Source: Lachnospira hominis (ex Liu et al. 2021) (GTDB taxonomy: Bacteria; Bacillota; Clostridia; Lachnospirales; Lachnospiraceae). Taken from it: 23,708 bases of DNA. The translations under genes and the position numbers were made by a program. The notes beneath the pieces were generated by a model that was not told where the DNA came from, did not search any database, and worked only from the letters and a program-made list of their open reading frames with translations. Each line of letters opens with the position of its first letter. Within the stretch, counting starts at the first letter, position 1. Shown here one piece after another: positions 15,724 to 23,708 of the stretch. The stretch covers positions 1-23,708 of the forward strand of contig NZ_JACOPD010000016.1 in assembly GCF_014287955.1 (NCBI RefSeq), written 5' to 3'.

Positions 15724-16582
15724 ATATGAAAATAAAGGAAGACAGGGAATTTTATACCTTTGTGCAACACCGATAGGCAATCTTGAAGATATAACATTCC
15801 GTGTTCTCAGGACACTGAAAGAGGTTGATTTGATTGCGGCGGAGGATACGAGGAATTCAATGAAGCTTTGTAATCATTTTGATATTAAGACGCCTCTTAC
15901 AAGCTATCATGAATTTAATAAGTATGACAAAGCAAAAGTTCTTGTTGATAAATTAAGAGCAGGAGCGGACATTGCAGTTATAACAGATGCCGGAACACCG
16001 GGAATATCTGATCCCGGAGAAGAACTTGTAAAACAGTGCCATGAAGCGGGAATTACAGTGACGTCACTTCCGGGACCGGCAGCATGTGTGACAGCACTTA
16101 CTATGTCGGGGCTGCCGACAAGAAGATTTTGTTTTGAAGCATTCCTGCCGTCGGACAAGCAGGAGAGAAGAGATGTTATTTCTGAGCTTGAAAATGAGAC
16201 AAGAACCATGATTATATATGAGGCACCTCACCGCCTGAAAAAGACACTTGCTGAACTTACAGAAGTTTTTGGGGCAGACAGGAGACTTTCCGTATGCAAG
16301 GAACTTACAAAACGCCATGAAAATGTATTTCTTACGACATTTGGAGAGGTTGTGGAATTTTATGAAAATAATGAGCCACGCGGAGAATACGTCCTTGTGA
16401 TTGAAGGAAAATCGCGTGATGACATAAAAAAGGAGCAGCAGGCACAGTGGGAAAGCATGAGTATTGTTGAGCATGTTGACAAATATATTGCCGATGGAAT
16501 GGATAAAAAGGAAGCAATGAAAGCTGCGGCAAAGGACAGAGGAATATCTAAAAGGGAGGTTTATAACGAGTATGTCAAATGA
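15716..16582 (+). CDS. rsmI: RsmI, 16S rRNA C1402 2'-O-methyltransferase
   Basis: RsmI adds the 2'-O-methyl group of m4Cm1402 in the ribosomal P site. The 288-residue protein shows all family signatures: [37 protein letters not shown] (the SAM-binding tetrapyrrole-methylase loop) and SLPGPAA, plus IIYEAPHR. Three ATGs are possible (15701, 15710, 15716). ATG 15716 is preferred because GGAG (15703-15706) lies 9 bases before it and it makes the ATGAATGA overlap with the upstream methyltransferase stop. The C-terminal ~50 residues form a helical extension common in Firmicutes. The 3' end overlaps nfo by 11 bases. Confidence 0.95.
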   Translation: MNEYENKGRQGILYLCATPIGNLEDITFRVLRTLKEVDLIAAEDTRNSMKLCNHFDIKTPLTSYHEFNKYDKAKVLVDKLRAGADIAVITDAGTPGISDPGEELVKQCHEAGITVTSLPGPAACVTALTMSGLPTRRFCFEAFLPSDKQERRDVISELENETRTMIIYEAPHRLKKTLAELTEVFGADRRLSVCKELTKRHENVFLTTFGEVVEFYENNEPRGEYVLVIEGKSRDDIKKEQQAQWESMSIVEHVDKYIADGMDKKEAMKAAAKDRGISKREVYNEYVK

Positions 16583-17423
16583 AAATTCACAAAAATTTAA
16601 AATAGGCTGCCATTTATCGGCATCTAAAGGTTTTCTTAATATGGGAAAAGAGATTGTTGCACTCGGTGGCAATACTTTTCAGTTTTTTACAAGAAATCCG
16701 CGAGGAGGTGCAGCAAAAGATATTGACGAAAAGGATGTTGAAGCATTTAAAAAGTTTGCGGATGAGAACGGAATTGAAGTTATTCTTGCACATGCACCAT
16801 ATACATTAAATGCATGCTCGGCAGATGAGTCAATCAGGGATTTTGCAAAGCGTACATTTGCTGATGATCTGGCAAGAATGGAGTATGTACCGGGAAATCT
16901 TTATAATTTTCATCCGGGAAGCCATGTAAAACAGGGCGTTGAGACAGGTACAGAGTATATCGTAGAGATGCTTAACGAGACAATCAAAGAATCACAGACA
17001 ACTACTGTGCTTCTTGAGACTATGGCTGGCAAGGGCTCCGAGATTGGAAGAACATTTGAAGAATTGAGAGCAATTATAGATAAGGTTGAACTTAATTCGC
17101 ATCTTGGTGTATGCCTTGATACATGCCATGTTTACGATGCGGGATACGATATAGTCGGAAATCTTGATAATGTCATTAAAGAATTTGATGATGTGATAGG
17201 TCTTTCAAGACTTAAAGCCATTCATATCAATGATTCAAAGAACCCTTTTGCAAGCCATAAGGACAGACATGAAAAGATTGGTGAGGGGTCTATAGGAAAA
17301 GATGCGTTTGAGGCGATTATCAATCACCCTGCACTTATTAATCTTCCGTTTTATCTTGAAACACCGAATGACGCTGCCGGCTATGCGGCAGAAATTGCAC
17401 TTTTAAAATCTTTAAGAAAATAA
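16572..17423 (+). CDS. nfo: Endonuclease IV (AP endonuclease)
   Basis: Endonuclease IV cuts the DNA backbone 5' of abasic sites in base excision repair. The 283-residue protein is the size of E. coli Nfo and keeps the TIM-barrel zinc ligands: [70 protein letters not shown] (shown in part) and the final YLETP. It begins inside the last codons of rsmI (11-base overlap) with AAAGGGAGG (about 16552-16560) as ribosome binding site, so it ends this operon. It is followed by a strong hairpin at 17476-17516. Confidence 0.95.
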   Translation: MSNENSQKFKIGCHLSASKGFLNMGKEIVALGGNTFQFFTRNPRGGAAKDIDEKDVEAFKKFADENGIEVILAHAPYTLNACSADESIRDFAKRTFADDLARMEYVPGNLYNFHPGSHVKQGVETGTEYIVEMLNETIKESQTTTVLLETMAGKGSEIGRTFEELRAIIDKVELNSHLGVCLDTCHVYDAGYDIVGNLDNVIKEFDDVIGLSRLKAIHINDSKNPFASHKDRHEKIGEGSIGKDAFEAIINHPALINLPFYLETPNDAAGYAAEIALLKSLRK

Positions 17424-17475
17424 ATCTTTATGAATATAGCCGCTGGTGTACAGCAGATGACCGCCGGACAGCAGA

Positions 17476-17516
17476 CAGCCGCCAGAGTCCATATTTACAT
17501 GAGACTCTGGCGGCTG
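17476..17516. terminator. Long hairpin between convergent nfo and tetR genes
   Basis: A perfect 14-bp GC-rich inverted repeat (17476-17489 with 17503-17516, loop of 13) lies 5 bases beyond the stop of the convergent TetR gene. Neither strand has a real T-run next to it (ATTTATC to the right), so it may be a bidirectional terminator of modest efficiency or an mRNA 3'-end stabiliser. Confidence 0.6.
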
Positions 17517-17521
17517 ATTTA

Positions 17522-18166
17522 TCAAATACCAAACTTTGGGAGATATTTTTCATCACCGGATTGATGGTTTATTATTATTGTTCGTATTGTCTGATAAAGA
17601 TAAGGTTTTAAAGTTTCAACGTCTACAGGTTCTTTGTTAATTATGGCACTGTATGTCGTTGAACTGACAAGTTCGATTATCTGGAAAATCATTATTTCTG
17701 GATTTTCTATTTTCTCATCACTCTCATCTATCATTTTATAAAAAACGTCCTGAAAATTGACATTTTCGGGAGCAACATTTTTGGTCAGAGCCTGTTTGAA
17801 TATTCCCCAGCTCAGATTCTTGGAAATAAAAGCAAGCAATGACTGATTCTGAGATAATTCATTAATTATATAATCAACTATAAATATAATCTGGTCTATA
17901 AAATCAACCTTTTTTGTCTGAATCTGATATTCGTCAAGAGCAGTCTTAGCTTTTCCGAAAAGCTTGCTTGATTCGTGTGAAATCAGCTTATTTCTTATAT
18001 CATATTTATCTTTAAAATACAGATAAAATGTTCCTTTTGCAATTCCGGCAGCCTTTGAAATCTCGGCAATTGATGTTTTATTTACGCCTTTTGTTGTAAA
18101 AAGTTCATATGCTGTATTTAAAAGGGACGTCTGTTTTTGCAGTTTGTTAAGTTCTATTTTACCCAT
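17522..18166 (-). CDS. TetR/AcrR family transcriptional regulator
   Basis: This 214-residue protein on the minus strand has a classic TetR N-terminal helix-turn-helix: LLNTAYELFTTKG, then SIAEISKAAGIAKGTFYLYF (about residues 32-51) with the family's GTFYLYF signature. The C-terminal half is the usual divergent helical ligand-binding domain. It is transcribed divergently from the MMPL exporter gene, with its own promoter (TTGACA/TATTAT) and an ACGAGG ribosome binding site (complement of 18176-18181). Three palindromes of the TetR-operator type lie in the shared upstream region, so it most likely represses the exporter operon and perhaps itself, released by an unknown ligand, possibly an exported compound. 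Confidence 0.9.
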   Translation of the reverse strand: MGKIELNKLQKQTSLLNTAYELFTTKGVNKTSIAEISKAAGIAKGTFYLYFKDKYDIRNKLISHESSKLFGKAKTALDEYQIQTKKVDFIDQIIFIVDYIINELSQNQSLLAFISKNLSWGIFKQALTKNVAPENVNFQDVFYKMIDESDEKIENPEIMIFQIIELVSSTTYSAIINKEPVDVETLKPYLYQTIRTIIINHQSGDEKYLPKFGI

Positions 18167-18201
18167 GTTAATACGCCTCGTAAATTGAATGTCTTTTGTG
18201 C

Positions 18202-18230
18202 ATAATAACGCAATTATATTTTTTTGTCAA
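18202..18230 (-). promoter_or_regulatory. Promoter of the TetR gene
   Basis: On the minus strand, TTGACA (complement of 18225-18230) and TATTAT (complement of 18202-18207) are 17 bases apart, near the consensus. The first operator-like palindrome (18235-18249) lies just upstream of the -35, so repressor binding could modulate this promoter. Confidence 0.7.
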
Positions 18231-18234
18231 ATAA

Positions 18235-18329
18235 ATGACCAAAAGTCATAAAATTTTTATAAACAATATTGACTGATGGTCATTTTGTGCTATAATGTGC
18301 AACGAAAGAAAGAAATGACCATTAGTCAT
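18235..18329. promoter_or_regulatory. Three TetR operator-like palindromes
   Basis: Three 15-base sites share the pattern (A/T)TGAC-N5-GTCAT: ATGACCAAAAGTCAT (18235-18249), TTGACTGATGGTCAT (18269-18283) and ATGACCATTAGTCAT (18315-18329). The second overlaps the -35 of the exporter promoter and the third lies after its start site, positions suited to repression. The TetR gene alongside is the obvious candidate binder. Confidence 0.75.
18269..18296 (+). promoter_or_regulatory. Promoter of the MMPL exporter operon
   Basis: TTGACT (18269-18274) and TATAAT (18291-18296) are separated by 16 bases. The -35 is embedded in the second operator-like palindrome, so promoter access and repressor binding would compete. 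Confidence 0.75.
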
Positions 18330-18350
18330 AAATAAGAATGGAGGAAGACA

Positions 18351-20441
18351 ATGGAAAAATTAGGAAGAGGAATTGTCAAGGCGAGAATTCCTATTTTGGT
18401 TATCAGTATTCTGCTTCTGATTCCTGCGGCTTTGGGTTATATCAATACCCGTGTTAATTATGATATTCTTTATTATCTGCCAAAGGAAATCGATACAATG
18501 CAGGGTCAGGATATTCTGCTTGACGAGTTTCAAAAAGGTGCTTATGCGATTGTTGTGGTTGACGGTATGCATGGACGTGAGCTTACAAAGCTTGAAGATA
18601 AGATTGAAAATGTTGACCATGTTGCAAAGCTTATTTCTTATAACAGTATCGTAGGTGGAGATATTCCGCTTGAGATGATACCGGAAAAGTTAAGAAGTCA
18701 GTTTTACAACAGTGACAAAGATTCAACGATGCTTGCGATTTTCTTTGATGATACAACATCAAGCGATGGTACTATGAATGCGATTAAGGAAATCCGTAAG
18801 GTTACAGACGGTCAGTGCTTTATAAGCGGTATGTCGGCAGTCGTAACAGATACAAAGACTCTTTCAGAAAAAGAGACACCTATTTATGTATTGATTGCAG
18901 TTATACTTGCCTGCATAGTATTGGCATTATTCATGGATTCATTCCTTGTTCCGGTATTCTTCATGTTAAGTATCGGTATCGCAATTGTTTACAACCTCGG
19001 TTCTAATTATTTTATGGGTGAGGTTTCATATATTACAAAAGCACTTGCGGCTGTTCTCCAGCTAGGTGTAACACTTGACTATTCAATTTTCTTATGGCAC
19101 AGCTACAAGGAAATGAAAGAAGAGTATGGTGATGACCATAAAGAAGCTATGGCACATGCGATTGCAAGTACAATTACATCTGTTGTAGGTTCATCAATTA
19201 CAACAGTTGCCGGATTTATAGCACTTTGCTTTATGAGTTTTACACTTGGTATGGATCTTGGTGTTGTAATGGCTAAGGGTGTTGTATTCGGTGTTATATG
19301 TTGTGTAACAGTTCTTCCGGCACTTATTCTTACATTTGATAAAGCACTTGAAAAGACAATGCATAGAGAGATTCTTCCGGCAAGATTTGATAAGCTGGCA
19401 GGATTCATTGTAAATCATGCATGGATATTTATTGTTATATTCGTTGCATTATTAGGACCGGCAATTTACGGTTATCAGCATACAAACGTATATTATGATT
19501 TGGCAGATACACTTCCTGCAAATCTTGATTGCTCAATTGCAAACAAAAAACTTGAAGAGAACTTTGATGTAAATTCAATTTATATGATTCTTGCAGATTC
19601 AGAATTGAGTTCAAAAGACGCAAATAAGATGATGACAGAGATTAAAGATCTTGACGGTGTAACATTTGCTCTTGGTCTTGATTCTGCAATAGGTAATGAG
19701 ATTCCTAAGGAACTTATACCTGAGAGTTTAAAGTCAGAACTTGTAAGTGATAAGCATCAGATTATGATGGTTGGTTCAGATTACAAGGTTGCATCAGATG
19801 AAATTAATAACCAGATTACAACTATTCAGGATATTGCAAAGAAATATGATTCGACATCAATGGTTATTGGTGAAGCACCTTGTACAAAGGATCTAATTAC
19901 AATTACAGATACAGACTTTAAGCGGGTAAGTGCTGTTTCAATCGGTGCGATTGTTGTTATTATTCTTTTGGTATTTAAGTCAATTTCACTTCCTGTTGTT
20001 CTTGTAGCAGCGATTGAATTTGCAATTTTCATTAATATGGGACTTCCATATTACCTCGGAACAACAATACCATTTATTGCATCAGTTGTTATTGGTACAA
20101 TTCAGCTTGGTGCAACAGTCGATTACGCTATTTTGATGACTACAAGATATAAGAGAGAAAGATTTGCGGGAGCTACAAAGAAAGAAGCTATTACAACAGC
20201 ACTTTCAACATCAATTCCGTCAATCATCGTAAGTGCCCTCGGATTCTTCGCGGCTACATTCGGTGTTGGTCTTATCTCAAGTGTTGATATGATTGGTTCT
20301 CTTTGTTCACTTATGGCAAGAGGTGCTATTGTAAGTATGATAGTTGTTATATTTGTACTTCCATCACTTTTTGTACTTCTTGATAAGATTATTATTCATA
20401 CAAGTATGGGATTTATCGATAAATCAAAAAAGCAGGCTTAA
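18351..20441 (+). CDS. MMPL/RND family exporter
   Basis: This 696-residue inner-membrane protein has the MMPL/RND layout of two repeated halves. In each half one TM helix (12-31 and about 352-372) is followed by a large extracytoplasmic domain, and then a group of five TM helices (about 175-330 and about 515-685). The soluble domains carry related segments (YDILYYLPKEID, YYDLADTLPANLD) and repeated LPxxLxS-type ends, showing internal duplication. The helices LQLGVTLDYSIFL and IQLGATVDYAILM hold the Asp that in this superfamily couples transport to protons. ATG 18351 has an ideal GGAGGA ribosome binding site. It is followed by a lipoprotein gene after a 53-base gap and is probably TetR-regulated. 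The substrate is unknown; drug, lipid or peptide are possible. Confidence 0.9.
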   Translation: MEKLGRGIVKARIPILVISILLLIPAALGYINTRVNYDILYYLPKEIDTMQGQDILLDEFQKGAYAIVVVDGMHGRELTKLEDKIENVDHVAKLISYNSIVGGDIPLEMIPEKLRSQFYNSDKDSTMLAIFFDDTTSSDGTMNAIKEIRKVTDGQCFISGMSAVVTDTKTLSEKETPIYVLIAVILACIVLALFMDSFLVPVFFMLSIGIAIVYNLGSNYFMGEVSYITKALAAVLQLGVTLDYSIFLWHSYKEMKEEYGDDHKEAMAHAIASTITSVVGSSITTVAGFIALCFMSFTLGMDLGVVMAKGVVFGVICCVTVLPALILTFDKALEKTMHREILPARFDKLAGFIVNHAWIFIVIFVALLGPAIYGYQHTNVYYDLADTLPANLDCSIANKKLEENFDVNSIYMILADSELSSKDANKMMTEIKDLDGVTFALGLDSAIGNEIPKELIPESLKSELVSDKHQIMMVGSDYKVASDEINNQITTIQDIAKKYDSTSMVIGEAPCTKDLITITDTDFKRVSAVSIGAIVVIILLVFKSISLPVVLVAAIEFAIFINMGLPYYLGTTIPFIASVVIGTIQLGATVDYAILMTTRYKRERFAGATKKEAITTALSTSIPSIIVSALGFFAATFGVGLISSVDMIGSLCSLMARGAIVSMIVVIFVLPSLFVLLDKIIIHTSMGFIDKSKKQA

Positions 20442-20494
20442 AACTACCGGCTGTAAGTTCCGGGAACTAGGATTGAATGGAGGATAATTATATT

Positions 20495-22873
20495 ATGATT
20501 AAAAAAAGATTGTTTAAATTTACATCTGTATTCATGTGTGCAGCAATGATGGCTGTAAGTTTTGCAGCATGTGGCACTAATACAGCAAGTGTTAATGATA
20601 CAAATTCAATTGCTTACGAGCAGTCAAAGTCAGGTGACGCTGAGAGCACATTGGAAAGTATTATCAACGAGCAGCTTCTTGGAGCATCTAAGTCAAATGT
20701 TTCAACAGTAAGCAAAGAAAACAGCAAGGAAGAGACAGTATATGTATTTGCTGATGCATCAGGCAGGCAGAGCAAACTCCTTGTAAATGAAAAACTTAAA
20801 AATGCAACAAATCAGAAGACTATTTCTGATGTATCTAATCTTAAAAACATAAGTAACTTAAACGGTGATGAGACATTTACAGCAAGCGGATCTAAGCTCA
20901 GCTGGGCAGCAGACGGTAACAGCATCACATATCAGGGAACTTCAGATGAAGCGGCACCTGTTACAATGAAGGTTACATATTACCTTGACGGCAAAGAGAT
21001 TTCGGCAGACCAGCTTGCTGGCAAGAGCGGTAAGGTAAAGATTCGTTTTGATTATACAAATAACCTTAAAAAGACTATTACAGTAAACGGCAAGTCAAAA
21101 CAGGCATATGTACCGTTTACAATGATTACGGGAATGATGCTTCCGAATGATAATTTCAGCAATGTTGAAGTTACAAATGGTAAGGTTGTAGAGGCTTCAG
21201 ACAGCAATGTTGTTGTAGGTATTACAATGCCGGGTCTTAAAGACAGCCTTAACATAAGCTTTGACGGAAAGAAAGCAGACCTTGATATTCCTGAATATTT
21301 TGAGGTTAGTGCTGATGTTACTGATTTTTCACTTGATATGACACTTTCTGTAGCAACTTCAAATCTTCTTACAGATGCAAATCTTGATGATATTAATCTT
21401 AATGATTTAAACAGCCAGATTAACACACTGTCAGATGCGGGAAATCAGCTTGCAGACGGTGCAACAACACTTTCTGATGGTATTGCACAGCTTCAGTCAA
21501 ATGTTCCTGATTTAACAAGCGGTGTTGCACAGCTTGATGATGGTGCAGGCACTCTTCAGAGTGGTCTTAGCCAGTATACGGACGGTGTTGCAAGTGCGGC
21601 AGACGGCGTTGCAGCTCTTGATGCAGGTGCTAACCAGCTTTCATCAGGTATCAATGCACTTTCTGATACATTCAAGAGTCAGATTTTAACAGGTGTTGCA
21701 CAGCTTGCCGATGGTGCAGATGCACTTGTGGGCGGAATACAAAATCAGCTTATACCGGGTGCAAATACACTCAGTGCAGGCATTGATAAGCTGTCTGTAA
21801 CTCTTAACGGTTCATTTAGCCAGATTAAGTCAAATGCAGATACATATGGTGTTAAGTATCAGACAGCACTCACATCTGCTAAGACACTTGAGACTGCAGC
21901 CACAACAACATTACCGAATGGTGCAACGCTTAATGATATACTTACACAGGTTGGGCAGCTTGCAGGCGGTGTTGATATGACAATAAAGACAGCAACAGAT
22001 TTGTCAGGTGATTTGGCAGATGAGTCAAATGTGACAGCATTATTTACTAAATATATCACAGCTTACACGGCGGCAGTTAAGCTTGATACTTTAAGTGCAT
22101 ATAATACAGCTATAAAGGCACAGCTTGACACAGTAAACGGTACAATAAGCCAGATAACAGGCGGTGCATATAAAAAGCTTGATTCATTATACACAGCAGA
22201 GATGGGACTTCTTCTTCAGGCAGTAAGCAACGGAGGAGTGTATACAGCATTAAATACTGTATACAATACAGCAACACAGACAGTAGACCCAGAAACGGGA
22301 TATAACCTTTCTCAAAGCCTTGAAGCACTTTCAAATGGTGCTAAACAGCTTATAGGAGGTCTTGGTCAGATTAAGGATGGAGCAGGTCAGATTAGTTTAG
22401 GTGCTAAGAAGTTAAAGATGGGCATCGGCTCATTTGATGAACTTAATCCTGCGGCTGAAACAGTGTGCTCAGCACTTTATAAGCTTCAGGCAGGCGGCAG
22501 CCAGCTTACAGGCGGTACTAAGCAGTTAGGCGATGGTCTTTCAACTCTCAAGTCAAATAATGAAACACTTAATTCAGGTGCATCAGCATTAAAGGCGGGT
22601 ACATCACAGCTTAGAAGTGCATCAGCTACACTTGCTGATGGCGTTGACCAGCTTGCAGAAGGTTCAATCACATTGAAAGACGGTATGATTGAATTCAATG
22701 AAACAGGCGTTCAGAAGCTTGCAAATCTTGTTAAGAACGACGCACAGGATGCAGTCGATACAATCAAGAAGATTGTAGAATTAGGTAATGATTACCAGTC
22801 ATTTGCAGGTAAATCTGATGATGTTAAGGGAACTGTCAAGTTCATATATAAGACTGAAGGAATCACAAAATAA
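20495..22873 (+). CDS. LxxG-heptad repeat lipoprotein, likely exporter partner
   Basis: This 792-residue protein starts with a lipoprotein signal (MIKKRLFKFTSVF, hydrophobic AAMMAVSFAAC with C26 as lipidated Cys). After a soluble domain it has two long arrays of the xxxLxxG-type heptad repeat (about residues 308-420 and 608-732; units such as GATTLSDGIAQL and AGTSQLRSA), the pattern of YhgE/Pip-related and MMPL-associated proteins. Those arrays probably form long helical coiled structures outside the membrane. There is no C-terminal TM segment. The start at 20495 is preferred over the upstream ATG 20477 because the latter lies inside the GGAGG ribosome binding site (20479-20483). It is the second gene after the exporter, so the pair is likely a cell-surface export complex. 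Confidence 0.85.
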   Translation: MIKKRLFKFTSVFMCAAMMAVSFAACGTNTASVNDTNSIAYEQSKSGDAESTLESIINEQLLGASKSNVSTVSKENSKEETVYVFADASGRQSKLLVNEKLKNATNQKTISDVSNLKNISNLNGDETFTASGSKLSWAADGNSITYQGTSDEAAPVTMKVTYYLDGKEISADQLAGKSGKVKIRFDYTNNLKKTITVNGKSKQAYVPFTMITGMMLPNDNFSNVEVTNGKVVEASDSNVVVGITMPGLKDSLNISFDGKKADLDIPEYFEVSADVTDFSLDMTLSVATSNLLTDANLDDINLNDLNSQINTLSDAGNQLADGATTLSDGIAQLQSNVPDLTSGVAQLDDGAGTLQSGLSQYTDGVASAADGVAALDAGANQLSSGINALSDTFKSQILTGVAQLADGADALVGGIQNQLIPGANTLSAGIDKLSVTLNGSFSQIKSNADTYGVKYQTALTSAKTLETAATTTLPNGATLNDILTQVGQLAGGVDMTIKTATDLSGDLADESNVTALFTKYITAYTAAVKLDTLSAYNTAIKAQLDTVNGTISQITGGAYKKLDSLYTAEMGLLLQAVSNGGVYTALNTVYNTATQTVDPETGYNLSQSLEALSNGAKQLIGGLGQIKDGAGQISLGAKKLKMGIGSFDELNPAAETVCSALYKLQAGGSQLTGGTKQLGDGLSTLKSNNETLNSGASALKAGTSQLRSASATLADGVDQLAEGSITLKDGMIEFNETGVQKLANLVKNDAQDAVDTIKKIVELGNDYQSFAGKSDDVKGTVKFIYKTEGITK

Positions 22874-22921
22874 TTGATTCCGGAAAGTAACAAAAGGCTT
22901 ATAAATAAATTGATTTTATAA

Positions 22922-22950
22922 TTGACACCCCGAAAGACTTATGATATTCT
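22922..22950 (+). promoter_or_regulatory. Promoter of queT
   Basis: TTGACA (22922-22927) and TATTCT (22945-22950) are 17 bases apart. The start would be near 22957, giving a leader of about 110 bases. The left arm of a 13-bp inverted repeat (22926-22938) falls in the spacer of this promoter, so that repeat is unlikely to be fully transcribed from here. Confidence 0.65.
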
Positions 22951-22956
22951 CTATGA

Positions 22957-23060
22957 GTTGCCCCATAGTAAATTAAAGGTCTTTTGGGGTGATGTCATGC
23001 GACATCCAGATATCCGAGTGTTCGAGACCTTCCACTCGTAAAACAAAACTAAAGGAGAAA
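22957..23060 (+). promoter_or_regulatory. Structured leader of queT, candidate preQ1-type riboswitch
   Basis: The ~110-base leader has two clear hairpins: GATGTC-ATGC-GACATC (22991-23006) and CGAGTG-(12-base loop)-CACTCG (23015-23038). The loop carries AGACCTT (23025-23031), which can pair over 7 bases with AAGGTCT (22976-22982) upstream, forming a pseudoknot. Its CCTT can also pair with the AAGG of the ribosome binding site (23052-23056 region). The A-rich tail before AAAGGAG resembles preQ1-I tails, and QueT genes are known carriers of preQ1 riboswitches, but I cannot place the sequence in a defined class. The structure is plain; the ligand is inference. Confidence 0.5.
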
Positions 23061-23067
23061 ATTTAAT

Positions 23068-23553
23068 ATGAAAAACAAAAAGGCTGTGTTTATTACACAA
23101 GGTGCAGTTATTGCTGCGATTTACGTAGTGCTTGTCATTGTTTTTGACTATTGGAGCTTTGGTCCGATACAGTTCAGGGTTGCAGAAGCATTGACAATAC
23201 TCCCATACTTTACACCGGCGGCTATACCGGGATTGTTTATCGGCTGTCTCATCGCTAACATACTTGGCGGAGCAGTAATCTGGGATATTGTATTCGGAAG
23301 CATTGCAACACTTATTGGTGCAGTTGGTACATATTTGCTTCGTAAAAACAAATGGCTTGCCCCTCTTCCTCCAATTATTGCCAACACAATTATAGTACCA
23401 TGGGTATTAAAATATGCGTATGGCAGTGAGGGAATGATTCCATTCTTTATGCTTACGGTAGGCGGCGGAGAGATTATTGTATGTGGTATTCTCGGTATGC
23501 TTCTTCTGTTTGCATTGAATAAATACAGACATCAGATATTCAAAGATTTATAA
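23068..23553 (+). CDS. queT: QueT family transporter (putative preQ1 S-component)
   Basis: QueT proteins are substrate-binding (S) components of ECF transporters, thought to import queuosine precursors. This 161-residue membrane protein has the family opening AAIYVVLVIVFDYWSFGPIQFRVAEALTILPYF (partly shown here) and the signature GLFIGCLIANILGG, then DIVFGSIATLIGA. Five to six hydrophobic helices are evident and the size is normal. ATG 23068 follows the ribosome binding site AAAGGAG by 11 bases. The energizing ECF modules are not in the window. The structured leader suggests control by its substrate. Confidence 0.85.
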   Translation: MKNKKAVFITQGAVIAAIYVVLVIVFDYWSFGPIQFRVAEALTILPYFTPAAIPGLFIGCLIANILGGAVIWDIVFGSIATLIGAVGTYLLRKNKWLAPLPPIIANTIIVPWVLKYAYGSEGMIPFFMLTVGGGEIIVCGILGMLLLFALNKYRHQIFKDL

Positions 23554-23635
23554 AATTAAATATTTAAAAGTCTAAAACCCCCGGCGGTCTGGTGTGCTAC
23601 CTGTCAATAGGACAATAAAAAATAATAAATTTTTG

Positions 23636-23669
23636 TATCGTCAGCCGAATTACGGCTGGCGATATTTTT
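23636..23669 (+). terminator. Intrinsic terminator after queT
   Basis: A 12-bp hairpin (23636-23647 with 23653-23664, one T-G pair, loop AATTA) is followed by five T. The stretch 23554-23635 between the queT stop and the hairpin holds no recognisable gene. Confidence 0.85.
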
Positions 23670-23708
23670 ATGCTACTTTTATATATTGATTATGATATTC
23701 CATTGGTG

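Noticed and set aside
22926..22991. Intrinsic terminator for the LxxG lipoprotein gene
   Set aside because: The stem is long, but the 40-base loop and lack of a T-run make it unlike an intrinsic terminator.
23015..23058. Firm assignment of the queT leader hairpin as a preQ1-I riboswitch
   Set aside because: The tail resembles preQ1-I, but the loop sequence and the extra upstream pairing do not match the class well enough.

Overview
The window looks like chromosomal DNA of a low-GC member of the Clostridia, most likely Lachnospiraceae. Three things point that way: the gene order yaaO-like / nucleotide kinase / yaaR / holB / ricT / yabB-like methyltransferase / rsmI, which parallels the Bacillus subtilis yaaO-rsmI region; tRNA genes with no encoded CCA; and a Cas13a closest, from memory, to lachnospiraceal Cas13a proteins. 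The species cannot be fixed from this sequence alone.

Layout. Bases 1-48 are the 3' end of a 23S rRNA. Six + strand tRNA genes follow (Asp, Val, Thr, Tyr, initiator Met, Phe), closed by a strong intrinsic terminator. Then comes a markedly AT-rich accessory block (about 860-9140). It holds a large type VI-A CRISPR effector gene (cas13a, two R-X4-H HEPN motifs), a minimal and partly degenerate CRISPR repeat region directly downstream, a strong terminator, and a separately promoted three-gene operon encoding a DUF3800-like RNase H-fold protein, a TPR-like helical protein and a protein with two C-terminal membrane helices. No cas1, cas2 or other cas gene is present.

From 9267 the content is housekeeping: a membrane-anchored L,D-transpeptidase, then the conserved cluster of Orn/Lys/Arg decarboxylase-like protein, guanylate kinase-like protein, YaaR, DNA polymerase III delta prime, RicT, a SAM methyltransferase, RsmI and endonuclease IV, with several overlapping gene ends. 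A long hairpin separates this from a convergent TetR gene. The TetR gene is divergent from an MMPL/RND-type exporter gene followed by a lipoprotein rich in LxxG heptads. Three near-identical operator-like palindromes lie in the divergent promoter region, so this is probably a TetR-controlled export module. The window ends with a QueT-family transporter gene behind a structured, possibly riboswitch-type leader, and its terminator.

Main points of interest: (i) cas13a has no conventional start codon where its conserved N-terminus should begin; its frame is open upstream of the first usable TTG, and a Shine-Dalgarno-like GGAG lies 5 nt before an ATA; (ii) the array is reduced to one good repeat and one degenerate repeat; (iii) the adjacent DUF3800/TPR/two-TM operon looks like an uncharacterised, possibly defence-related cassette; (iv) the queT leader contains competing pairings that could mask its ribosome binding site.
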